NCBI GenBank assembly: GCA_014239335.1
Contig: JAAZZC010000268.1
Location: 1 to 39,644 of the forward strand
Length of the DNA stretch: 39,644 nt
Reading direction: 5' to 3'
Source: Verrucomicrobiales bacterium
GTDB lineage: Bacteria; Verrucomicrobiota; Verrucomicrobiia; Verrucomicrobiales; DEV007
The first letter of the stretch is position 1. Every line of letters begins with the position of its first letter. A program made the position numbers and the translations under genes. The notes beneath the pieces were generated by a model. That model was not told where the DNA came from. It searched no databases and saw only the letters and a program-made list of their open reading frames with translations. This document shows, piece after piece, positions 1-8,695 of this stretch.

Positions 1-699
1 CGGAAGGGTAAATCTGACAATGTTTTTGATGGTGGCGTTGGCTACGGATCGAGTTATTCTCATCCTGATCTTTCAAATACCTACCATGCTCTTGAGGCAT
101 TGCATTACACAAAAGATTTAATTAAAGATGTTGAGGGTGAGGTATTGGACCTTGATTGGGACGCTGCTATTACTTTTGTGACTAATTGTCAGCAAAGGCC
201 AGAATCAAACAAGGCCAAGTGGGTCAGTGAGGATAAGAAGGACCGTGGTGGCTTTGTTTATTTCCCCGGAAAGAGCATGGCGACCGAAGAAGGCAAAGAC
301 GGTAAGGTGGCTCTTCGTTCATACGGGAGCATGAGTTATGCGGGTCTACTCAGCTTTGTATATGCAGATATGGAAAAAAAAGATCCTAGAATAGTTGCTG
401 TCCTTGAATGGTTGAAGAAAAACTACTCAGTTACACAGAACCCTGGAATGGGTCAGCAGGGGCTCTTTTATTATTATAACACAATGTCAAAGGCCCTTAG
501 TATTCTTGACGTTGATCAGTTCGAGCTTGAAGGAGGAAAAAAAGTTCATTGGCGAGAAGAATTAACTAAGAGGTTATTTAATCTTCAGAAAGCAGACGGA
601 TCATGGATCAATGAGAATGGTCGTTGGTGGGAAAAGGATCCGGTCCTCAGTACGTGTTATTCACTCCTTTGTCTTGAGCGCATGTATTCCGGGCTATAG
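1..699 (+). CDS. squalene-cyclase-like (prenyltransferase/squalene oxidase repeat) protein, C-terminal part
   Basis: The frame is open from the first base, so the gene is truncated at its 5' end by the window; a TTG at 100 lies inside the coding region and is not a start. The visible 232 residues carry the alpha/alpha-barrel repeats of the prenyltransferase/squalene oxidase superfamily: a YAGLLSF-type helix near the middle and a QKADGSW repeat signature close to the C-terminus. A related protein with a clear signal peptide lies at 38161-39186. In planctomycete/verrucomicrobial genomes such secreted relatives are common and have no demonstrated cyclase activity. No DxDD catalytic motif is visible in this fragment. 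The family call is firm; the function is unknown. Confidence 0.8.
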   Translation, partial: RKGKSDNVFDGGVGYGSSYSHPDLSNTYHALEALHYTKDLIKDVEGEVLDLDWDAAITFVTNCQQRPESNKAKWVSEDKKDRGGFVYFPGKSMATEEGKDGKVALRSYGSMSYAGLLSFVYADMEKKDPRIVAVLEWLKKNYSVTQNPGMGQQGLFYYYNTMSKALSILDVDQFELEGGKKVHWREELTKRLFNLQKADGSWINENGRWWEKDPVLSTCYSLLCLERMYSGL

Positions 700-710
700 C
701 CCTATTTTTT
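691..710 (+). terminator. possible intrinsic terminator overlapping the stop codon
   Basis: The palindrome GGGCTATAGCCC (691-702) contains the TAG stop of the first gene and is followed by TATTTTTT. It would fold as a 4-bp GC stem with a TATA loop and a U tract. The stem is short, so termination strength is uncertain. Confidence 0.4.
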
Positions 711-781
711 CTATAAGTTTATTTCCTTTATATCATTAAGGGAACAGCTGGGAATTTTATTGATATTGCTATGGCGTTATT

Positions 782-3700
782 ATGATAATGTTTAGCATGA
801 TGAAACATCGCGCTCTTATTCTGCTTTTTACACTAGTATCGGTTTTTCTGATCAGATCCGAGGCCGTCGAAATTGCTAATTCAATTAATGATTTTAGTAT
901 CGATGGGACTCAGGGGGAGAATGGTTGGATTTCAGGATACCGTAACTACACACAAGACGGTGGAGGTGACGACTACAATGCAACTGAAGACTTCATCGCC
1001 TTTGACAAGGAAGCTGCTTGGAGAGGTGACTTCTGGAGGCTCGCACCATCCGGTGCACCTTGGACTTTAGTTAAATCTGATTCAGGTCATCCTAATGGCA
1101 CAAACAGCGCTCCTAATGAAGAGCACTGGGCCATAAGGAGATGGGAGTCTGACCGTGAGGGGCCCCTTGCATTTACCTGGAGCCTCAGAGAGCAGAATCA
1201 AGGCGGCTCAGGTGTCGGAGGCTCACTGCACCATAATGGAGTGCTGGTTGATTCCGGAGCAACAGACACTGGGGAAGGGTTTTCAAGGACCTACTTCATT
1301 AATATAGAGGTGGGTGACGTTGTCGATTTGGCGTTGACCCCAGTCGGTCCGGGCGGTGATCGTTCCGATGGATCTGACGGTTCATACTTTTCGATGATTG
1401 TCGATGATGAGGTCAATGATACTGAGACACAGCCTGACGGGTCTTCTTTCATTTCAGCGACTGCTGATGACGACGATGAGGATGGTTTATCAGATGCTTG
1501 GGAGGAAATCTATGCTCCCGGTGATTTGTCTGCTCTGAATGGGGATGGGGTAGCTGATTATGATGAGGACGGGCTCAGTGACCTTGAAGAATTTAATAAC
1601 AAGACAAATCCTGATGAATCTGACACGGATGAGGATGGGTTGGATGATTTCGCTGAAATTGACGAGCATTCCAGTGACCCAACGAATCCTGACACTGATG
1701 GGGATGGAATAACAGATGGTGATGAAGTTCGAGGAGACCCGCCGACTAGCCCTACTGATTCTGATACCGATGGAGACGGTTTTTCTGATGGTGATGAAAT
1801 ATCATTTAACAGTGATCCGACCCGTTCGGATGATACGCCTCTGAGTTTGGTTTTGGGTGATTCATCTTCTGAATGGTCAGGAGGAATGCAGGGACAAGAC
1901 AACTGGACTAATGGTTGGCGCAATGTCACAGCTGACGGGGCAGGAGATAATTATGATGCTAGGACAGATTTCATTCCTTACACTGGTGGTTCAAATGATG
2001 GAGGATGGGACGGGGTCCAGCAACAATGGAACGGTAATGCGTGGGACCTTAACACTGCAGGCGCACCCCCTTGGACATATCTGGCAAAGGAAGCGACTCA
2101 TCCTAACGGCACTAATAATGGGGATGAGCATCATACGATTCGTCGATGGGCCGCGAAGTCTGGAGAGGAGATCGATACGGTCACGTCAGTCGCTCTCATT
2201 TGGCATTTGCGAAAAGGTAATGCTAACGGTAACGGAGTGACCGGATCTGTTCATCACAATGGAATGCTCATAGATTCTCTTGCTATCGCGGGGAGTGATA
2301 CAGAAGGAGTGACACGTACAGTTTATGCTAATATTAGTCCGGGCGATTTCATTGATCTTGCGCATAGTCCGGTCGGAACGACTGGTACAAATGATGGTAG
2401 CGATTCTTCTATGAACTGGATCAGGATTGATGAGAGAATACCGACTAACCCGGTCCAACCTGATGGCAGTGCTTTTATTCCAGCGACAGGAGAGGACACT
2501 GACGCTGATGAGTTACCTGATGCATGGGAATTAGCAATTTTTCCTGGGGATTTGACGAAACTTAGCGGGCTTGGAGATGCTGATTTTGATGAGGATGGTC
2601 TTTCTGATCTGAGTGAATTTGGACTCGGGACCGAACCTGATAATGATGATACGGATGATGACGGGCTCAGTGATGGCGATGAAATCAGTGAGTATGAGAC
2701 GGACCCAAAAAGTAATGATACTGACAATGACGGGATCACTGATGGAAATGAGCTCAGCGATGATAATGGATTCGTTACCTCACCAAACAATGCTGACACT
2801 GACAGTGATGGGATCAAAGACGGTGAGGAAATAGAGACCCATTTAACCGATCCATTGAAGAAAGATACGGACGGAGATGGTGCGCTTGATGGGTACGAGG
2901 TTGCTAGGTTCTTTGATCCTCTCGATCCTGACATTAACCCTTCCACGCTTCTCGCTGATTCGTACGAAGAATATTCGGGCACTCAGGGACAAGATGACTG
3001 GAATTATGGGTATCGAAATCTCACTGCTGATGGTGGAGAAGTAGAAGAATATGACCCGGTCGAGGACTTCGTTGCTTTTGATGAGGCTGAGCACTGGAGG
3101 CCTAACTGGAGGCTTGCCCCGTCCGCTGCTCCGTGGACATTGTTCAGTGGCCCGGAAGGGAGTCATCCGAACGGAACGAACAGTGCCCCTAACGAGGAGC
3201 ACTGGACCATTCGCCGCTGGACCGCGTCTGAACTTACGGCCGAGACTCCAGTGGGTCTCACATGGCATACCCGAAAGACGAACCTCAATGGTGGAGGTGT
3301 GACTGGAAGCCTTTACGTGAATGGCTCGCTCGTTGATACGCTTTCATTTGCGGGTAATGATGGGACAGGGGAAATTCGGACTTGGTATGAGAATTTAAAT
3401 CCTGGAGACATTGTTGATATTGCACTTACCCCGGTAGGTCCTGATGGGAATGCTTCGGATGGCTCGGACGGTTCAGCGAACTGGTTACGTGTTGATACCC
3501 GCATTCCTCCTGGAGCGAGTCAGCCTGACGGGACACCGTTCCTTGCAGCGTTGGCTCAAGGTTTGCAAGTCACTGATATTTTATATGATCCTGAATTGCC
3601 GTCTCTTCTCGTTACCTGGCCGTCAGGGGCGGGTCGTAATTATGCCGTTGATATATCAACGGGCCTTTTGGGTGGCGTAGACGAAGGCAGTTGGGAAGAG

Positions 3701-3808
3701 TACGATGACAGTATTCCTGGAGAAGGGGAGGAGACAACGTATGAGGTCATTATTGAAGAGCCTTTACCTCCCAGGTTTTTTATTCGTGTCCGTGATGTTA
3801 CTGAATAA
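782..3808 (+). CDS. secreted protein with three repeated beta-type domains separated by thrombospondin type 3 calcium-binding repeats
   Basis: A 1008-residue protein with a signal peptide (hydrophobic stretch at about residues 10-24). Three homologous units begin near residues 33, 356 and 723. Each starts with a GQDNW..G.RN-like motif, continues with a W..APWT motif, a HPNGTN motif and a RRW motif, and ends with a GSDGS segment. The first two units are followed by acidic thrombospondin-type-3 repeats of the form DTDGDG.TDGDE (about residues 227-352 and 569-720). These Asp-rich loops bind calcium in characterised families. The last 80 residues resemble a small beta domain ending in FFIRVRD, common at the C-termini of verrucomicrobial secreted proteins. 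In-frame ATGs at 788, 797 and 800 are alternative starts that keep the signal peptide. Probably extracellular or cell-surface; substrate unknown. Confidence 0.85.
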   Translation: MIMFSMMKHRALILLFTLVSVFLIRSEAVEIANSINDFSIDGTQGENGWISGYRNYTQDGGGDDYNATEDFIAFDKEAAWRGDFWRLAPSGAPWTLVKSDSGHPNGTNSAPNEEHWAIRRWESDREGPLAFTWSLREQNQGGSGVGGSLHHNGVLVDSGATDTGEGFSRTYFINIEVGDVVDLALTPVGPGGDRSDGSDGSYFSMIVDDEVNDTETQPDGSSFISATADDDDEDGLSDAWEEIYAPGDLSALNGDGVADYDEDGLSDLEEFNNKTNPDESDTDEDGLDDFAEIDEHSSDPTNPDTDGDGITDGDEVRGDPPTSPTDSDTDGDGFSDGDEISFNSDPTRSDDTPLSLVLGDSSSEWSGGMQGQDNWTNGWRNVTADGAGDNYDARTDFIPYTGGSNDGGWDGVQQQWNGNAWDLNTAGAPPWTYLAKEATHPNGTNNGDEHHTIRRWAAKSGEEIDTVTSVALIWHLRKGNANGNGVTGSVHHNGMLIDSLAIAGSDTEGVTRTVYANISPGDFIDLAHSPVGTTGTNDGSDSSMNWIRIDERIPTNPVQPDGSAFIPATGEDTDADELPDAWELAIFPGDLTKLSGLGDADFDEDGLSDLSEFGLGTEPDNDDTDDDGLSDGDEISEYETDPKSNDTDNDGITDGNELSDDNGFVTSPNNADTDSDGIKDGEEIETHLTDPLKKDTDGDGALDGYEVARFFDPLDPDINPSTLLADSYEEYSGTQGQDDWNYGYRNLTADGGEVEEYDPVEDFVAFDEAEHWRPNWRLAPSAAPWTLFSGPEGSHPNGTNSAPNEEHWTIRRWTASELTAETPVGLTWHTRKTNLNGGGVTGSLYVNGSLVDTLSFAGNDGTGEIRTWYENLNPGDIVDIALTPVGPDGNASDGSDGSANWLRVDTRIPPGASQPDGTPFLAALAQGLQVTDILYDPELPSLLVTWPSGAGRNYAVDISTGLLGGVDEGSWEEYDDSIPGEGEETTYEVIIEEPLPPRFFIRVRDVTE

Positions 3809-3856
3809 ATCGGTTTTAAATTAACATTGATTGATTCCTGCTTTTGCAGGTGCTCT

Positions 3857-6800
3857 TTGTGGGATAAATTATATCCAGTGCTATTTCTTTTCAGATCTTT
3901 GGTAACAGTTTTACTGTTCTTATCTCTTTTTCTTATTTCATGTAAAAAGAAAGAAAGAAAAAGTTCAGGGTCTGAGGATTTGAAAATTAAAGAAGCCAAG
4001 GCTCCCGTAGTGCCTGGTACGGAGACGGAGGTTCCTACCTATGATCCGGGTGATGGGGGGTGGAAAATTGAGGAATGGAATAATGAAATTATTTCATCTC
4101 TTAAAAAGTTAAGTAAAAAGCTCATCAATAATGATGATTGGGAGATTTTCACGAATTCATTGTGTTCTTCGAATTTTGAAGGCGTGTCCTTCACTTATCC
4201 TAAAGTTCCAAAATCCTTTGAGCGAGGAAAGGTGCTTCTTTTTAGTCCTGAGAATGAGCCGAGAACCATGAATGTGTTTTCTGAATCAATTAGTGGGCTT
4301 CTCGATGAGCATTCACTGATAGGTAGAGTGGAGCGTTCAAGTTTTAAGGTCGTTGGAATTGAAGGTTCAGCAAAGAAGAAAGTGAGCTGTGAGGCGATTG
4401 TACATTTTGCTGGTAGGCATGATGAAGTTTTTCGTGAGTTAAAAGGAACTCTAAATTTAAAGTGGGATCTTGAATCGGGTGAGATGAAACTTCTCAGAGT
4501 GGACGGTTCTTTTCGTGCCGTTTATTCATCGATCGGACAGTTTGTTGATGTCACTCAGTCCTCATTAGGTGAAGTGCCTGAATTTGCTGAACAATTTTAT
4601 CGAGGACAGGATCATTGGACCGGGCGATTGGAAATGTTGACGGGGATTGATGTTGGAGGTTGGCAAGGAGTAGCCGTTGCGGACATTAATAACGATGGGA
4701 AGGATGATATGTATGTGGCCCAACCTGGTGGGTTGCCGAACCGACTTTATATCAGGAATAGTGACGGGACTTTCGAGGACCGATCAGTGGCATCAGGAAC
4801 AGATTTCCTAGACTCATGCCATGGTAATCTTTTCGTTGATCTGGATAATGATGGGGACCAGGATTTAATTTCAGGTGTCCTTGATGGTGTCGTTATCATG
4901 GATAATGACGGGGAAGGCAATTTTACTAGGCGCGCTTCTATGGTTCTTCCGGCGGCGGTTCCTTACTCAATATCAGCAGCTGATTATGACGTTGATGGAG
5001 ATCTCGATTTCTATGTTTGTTGCTATAATAAGAGACCCGGAGTCAATAGGCATCACCTCTTTGCAAGGCCAGTTCCTTACCACGATGCAAATAACGGGGG
5101 CAGGAATGCACTCTTTCGCAACGATGGTAATTGGGCATTTCGTAATGTGACCAAGAAAGAAGGTCTTGATGAAAATAACCGTAGATTTAGTTATGCATCG
5201 TCTTGGGAGGACTATGATAATGACGGAGACCTTGACCTTTATGTGGCGAATGATTTTGGGCGGAATAATCTTTATACGAATGAGGGATCAAGGATTCGTT
5301 TTAAGGACGTTGCCGAGGAGACGGGAGTCGTTGATGTGGGTCCAGGTATGTCCGTTTCATGGGGAGACTATGACAATGACGGCAAGCCTGATCTTTATGT
5401 AGGCAATATGTTTTCCTCTGCGGGGCACAGGATAAGTTCACAGGATCGTTTTCATAAGGGAGCTGATAAAATCACAAAGGACTATTACAGGAGACACGCG
5501 CGTGGGAATTCGTTATACAAAAATATAGGCAACGGTTCTTTCCGTGATGTTAGTCTCAGTGCTGGGGTCAGCGTCGGGCGCTGGGCATGGTCATCAAGGC
5601 TAGGGGATATGGACGGTGACGGTTATCAGGACATATATGTGGCAAATGGCTTTATTACGCAGCAGGACTCTGGAGATTTGTGAAGCTTTTACTGGCGACA
5701 GGTCGTGTCGAAATCACCCCTATCTCAGACAAGTTCTCCTGACAGTTCGTACTTGAATTCTTTCTCCCAACTCGCTGGACGCATTCGGTCAGGAAATTCT
5801 TTCAGTGGTAACGAACGTAACTCTGCATTTTACAACCTCAGTAATGGTAAGTTCACTGAAATTTCTTATTCGCTTGGTCTAGATTTTCTTGATGATGGCC
5901 GTGGCCTTGCTATTACCGATTTAGATGATGACGGTGATCCTGACTACTGTGTTACGAATCGGACGGCTCCTCGCCTTCGATTGTTAAGGAATGATCTTAG
6001 GACGGGTAACCGGTGGGTAACATTGCGGCTTTATGGTGATCCTGAAAAGAATTGTCCGAGGGATCCTGTGGGTGCCAGGGTTGAAATGAAGGTCGGATCC
6101 CGGACCCTCTTTCGTACTCTTTATGCTGGGGACAGTTTCTTGAGCCAATCAAGCAAGTGGCTTCACTTTGGCCTAGGTAATTCAGGTGAGATTAATTCAG
6201 TGAAGGTGCGGTGGCCTTCTGGTCAAACTGAGTCATTTGTCGGTATATCTCCGGGTGGAAAATTCATTATCAATCAAGGGGTAACGGATGCACTGCCTGT
6301 TACATTGACAGGCATTAAGAGTGCTTTAGCTCCTGCGACACAAACTATGCCTGACCCGGTTGAGACTGCTAGGATCCGGCTATCGCAGCCTTTAAAATTA
6401 CCTGATAAATTAAAATATAAGGACACGAATGGAAAAATTATTTTTATTGATGACTTAACGAGTGAGGGGCCGGTTCTAATCAATTTATGGGCTTCATGGT
6501 GTGCCCCTTGTATCTTGGAGCTTGGGGAATTTGGTGCTGCCAATAAACGTTTTAGTGAGGCAGGAATGAAAGTTTTGGCGCTTTCAGTGGATGGGCTATC
6601 GGATAGTCAAGATTTTCAACCCGAGCGGATCAAATCGATTGTGAAAGATTCAGGTTATGTTGGAATGGCTGGGTTCGCTGATGAGCGTATTGTTAGCGTA
6701 TTGAACGCATTAATTATGGAAACGATTTATCAACACCGTGACCTCCCGGTCCCAACAAGTTTTCTAATTGATAAGGGTTCCTGGATGACTGTGATTTACA

Positions 6801-7654
6801 AGGGACTTGTAGATGTGGACCAAGTGCTCCAAGACCAATCACAGATGGGCCTTGGGCCACAAGTGGCTCTGCGTGAATCGTCACCTTTCACTGGGATTTG
6901 GGTTGGCAATGGATTCAAGAAGGATCCGATTTCAGTGGCGTCAGTATATCGTAGATCTGGTTATGTTGATGAAGCCAGAGATTATCTTAAGGATTTTATT
7001 TCTTCTCACAAGATCATACCTGGAAGTGATCCAGGTTCTCGAAAGTCCTCCCAATTATCGGAAATTCATTTCCTTCTAGGTGAAATTCTCGCAGAAGAGA
7101 AAAAATTTAAAGATTCGCTCATTCAATTCAAAGCGGCTTTGCATCTTAATCCTAGTTCAAAGAGTATGCTTATGAGAAAGATCTATGCCCTTGCTCAGGC
7201 CAAAAATAATAAAGATGCGATTGAAGAGGCTCTCGGAATAGTTGATAAATTTCCTACTGATCCGAATGCTTTGACCCTGTTAGGTGATGTGTATTATGCT
7301 CTTGGTCAGTCCTCGCCGGCATCCGAGGCATTTATTAGAGCACTTAAGTTGAATTCAAAAACCATCCCTGCTCTTCGTGGACTTGCTCTGATAAGAGCGA
7401 CTGCTGAAGAGGAAGAGTTGAGAAATGGGAAGGAAGCGGTCAGACTTGCTGAGTTCCTCATGAGTTCTCCTGGAGCGAGTCAGAACCCTGATTTTATAAG
7501 AATCTTAGCGGCTGCGCACTTTGAGTCTGGTGATTCTATTAAATCCAAAACCTTGGCTGAAAATGCTCTCCGAATGGCCTATGACCGGAGCTTATTACTT
7601 TTAATTAATGAGATCGAATCTTTATTAATTTTGATAAGAGAAAAGCAAAAATAA
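3857..7654 (+). CDS. FG-GAP propeller / ASPIC-UnbV / thioredoxin-like / TPR lipoprotein with an in-frame TGA at 5681 (candidate selenoprotein)
   Basis: Read as one gene of about 1265 residues in a single frame. TTG 3857 is preferred over TTG 3827 because it places the hydrophobic signal directly before a lipobox (LISC) and follows a GCAGGTG ribosome-site-like sequence. After a roughly 230-residue N-terminal region come FG-GAP/VCBS propeller repeats, each carrying an acidic loop such as DINNDGKDD, DLDNDGDQD, DYDNDGDLD and DMDGDGYQD. The frame then meets TGA at 5681-5683 and continues without any other stop through the last propeller repeat (DLDDDGDPD), an ASPIC/UnbV domain, a thioredoxin-like domain with WCAPC, and C-terminal TPRs, to TAA at 7652. 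The TGA falls inside the propeller, so a split into two independent proteins would cut a fold. A SECIS-like hairpin follows the TGA. Predicted envelope lipoprotein; substrate unknown. Alternative: a gene inactivated by one nonsense mutation. Confidence 0.7.
5681..5710 (+). other. in-frame TGA with SECIS-like hairpin (candidate selenocysteine recoding site)
   Basis: TGA at 5681-5683 is followed, after 17 nt, by loop GGUCG closed by the 5-bp stem CGACA/UGUCG (5696-5700 with 5706-5710). Known bacterial SECIS elements have a small apical loop with G in its first positions, roughly 16-37 nt after the UGA. The E. coli fdhF element has loop GGUC 18 nt after its UGA. The fdhF-type bulged U is not evident here, and the lower stem is weak (U and A tracts could pair across an asymmetric bulge). 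The codons after the TGA read SFYWRQVV and continue the propeller. The assignment is inference; no selA/B/C/D gene is in the window. Confidence 0.5.
5705..7654 (+). CDS. C-terminal section after the TGA: last propeller repeat, ASPIC/UnbV, thioredoxin-like and TPR domains
   Basis: This is the distal part of the gene above, listed separately because a stop-respecting reading would report it as its own gene. The first in-frame start after the TGA is GTG 5705; it has no convincing ribosome-binding site and lies on the hairpin. Numbered from GTG 5705: residues about 30-100 are the final FG-GAP repeat; 100-195 an ASPIC/UnbV domain with a VRWPSGQ.E signature; 230-370 a TlpA-like thioredoxin domain with WASWCAPC and PVPTSFLID (a cis-Pro-like segment); 430-649 tetratricopeptide repeats. 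It lacks a signal peptide, so an independently translated product would stay in the cytoplasm. This fits poorly with ASPIC/UnbV propellers, which are normally exported, and argues for readthrough or a broken gene. Confidence 0.65.
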   Translation: MSKSPLSQTSSPDSSYLNSFSQLAGRIRSGNSFSGNERNSAFYNLSNGKFTEISYSLGLDFLDDGRGLAITDLDDDGDPDYCVTNRTAPRLRLLRNDLRTGNRWVTLRLYGDPEKNCPRDPVGARVEMKVGSRTLFRTLYAGDSFLSQSSKWLHFGLGNSGEINSVKVRWPSGQTESFVGISPGGKFIINQGVTDALPVTLTGIKSALAPATQTMPDPVETARIRLSQPLKLPDKLKYKDTNGKIIFIDDLTSEGPVLINLWASWCAPCILELGEFGAANKRFSEAGMKVLALSVDGLSDSQDFQPERIKSIVKDSGYVGMAGFADERIVSVLNALIMETIYQHRDLPVPTSFLIDKGSWMTVIYKGLVDVDQVLQDQSQMGLGPQVALRESSPFTGIWVGNGFKKDPISVASVYRRSGYVDEARDYLKDFISSHKIIPGSDPGSRKSSQLSEIHFLLGEILAEEKKFKDSLIQFKAALHLNPSSKSMLMRKIYALAQAKNNKDAIEEALGIVDKFPTDPNALTLLGDVYYALGQSSPASEAFIRALKLNSKTIPALRGLALIRATAEEEELRNGKEAVRLAEFLMSSPGASQNPDFIRILAAAHFESGDSIKSKTLAENALRMAYDRSLLLLINEIESLLILIREKQK

Positions 7655-7748
7655 TAGGGTACTGATTAATATTATTTTAATGAGCAAAGAAGAGTTTCAA
7701 GGCCTTGCTTATTTATTAAATACCGTCGAAGGTCTTTAACTATTTATA

Positions 7749-8657
7749 ATGCCAGTAGTTGATCGTTTAGAGCGTAAATTTGGTTGGATCGCGGTTCCCG
7801 GGATCGTGAAGATTATCATGGGTCTGCAGGCATTGGTATGGTTCCTTACTTCGGTCCGTAATGATCCGGCACTGCTATTAAAAATTTATCTTGATAGAGA
7901 TATGATTTTAAATGGGGAAGTGTGGAGGCTTGTCAGTTTTGTTATAATGCCTCCACCAGTAGGGGTTGGATTCAATGGAATTATCTTCATGTTATTTGCC
8001 GTTTTCTTTTCAATTTTTCTCGGCAGTATGCTGGAAAGTATATGGGGGAGTTTTAGGCTGACTCTTTATTTGATTGGTGGGGCCGTTTGTATGGTGATTG
8101 CGGAATTTTTAATTCCTGGCCAAATACAAGCTATGAGTAGTTTTCTTTTGATTGAGTCTATTCTATTTGCTTGTGCTGTATATAATCCGCATTACACGGT
8201 GAGGCTCTTTGGCATCATTCCAGTGAAGTTATTTTGGATTGCTCTTTTCTCAGGAGGCATACTTGTTGTGGATGGGATTAGTAGTATCTGGCTAGGACTA
8301 TCGATTATCATATCTCTTGGTAATTTTATTGTCGTTTTTGTGCCGGGAATGAAAAGGTCGATGCAAATGAGAGCCCAAGTCGCCGTCAGACGAAATAAAT
8401 TTGATGCGGCGAAGATTTCAGAAAATGAGGCTTTGCATCTTTGCGCCAGTTGCGGAAAGACTGAAAATGATGATAATGATCTTATTTTCAGGGTCGCAGA
8501 TAGTGGGGAGGAGTATTGCGAGAACTGCCGAGGCAAGAATGCCCAGCCAAGTCCATCTGTTAACGAGAAAGTCCCGACAGAGGATGTTTTTTTAAATGAT
8601 CGGCCTCCGAAGCGTGAGATTCCGAAGAAGAGGCGTCCTGGTCAATGGAAAGAGTGA
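7749..8657 (+). CDS. rhomboid-like membrane protein lacking the catalytic serine motif, with C-terminal zinc ribbon
   Basis: A 302-residue protein with about six transmembrane segments in residues 15-205. Rhomboid-fold landmarks are present: GEVWRLVSF in the first loop, then FNGIIFMLF...LE..WG.FR..LY, and later PVKLFW. The position where active rhomboid proteases have GxSG reads AMSSFLL instead, and no catalytic histidine is obvious in the last segment, so it is probably a non-proteolytic rhomboid-like protein. After the membrane domain, residues about 235-260 carry two Cys pairs (CASC and CENC), a probable zinc ribbon, then a basic Pro/Lys-rich tail. The neighbours are not functionally related in any obvious way. 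Fold call moderate; activity unknown. Confidence 0.65.
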   Translation: MPVVDRLERKFGWIAVPGIVKIIMGLQALVWFLTSVRNDPALLLKIYLDRDMILNGEVWRLVSFVIMPPPVGVGFNGIIFMLFAVFFSIFLGSMLESIWGSFRLTLYLIGGAVCMVIAEFLIPGQIQAMSSFLLIESILFACAVYNPHYTVRLFGIIPVKLFWIALFSGGILVVDGISSIWLGLSIIISLGNFIVVFVPGMKRSMQMRAQVAVRRNKFDAAKISENEALHLCASCGKTENDDNDLIFRVADSGEEYCENCRGKNAQPSPSVNEKVPTEDVFLNDRPPKREIPKKRRPGQWKE

Positions 8658-8695
8658 GGCCTGACCTAGGCTCTTTATTTAATAAGTATTTATGC

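Noticed and set aside
2323-2982. Ser/Pro-rich minus-strand reading frames opposite the calcium-repeat gene
   Set aside because: They are antisense shadows of Asp-rich repeats (GAT/GAC read backwards as ATC/GTC and TCA), with no signals of their own.
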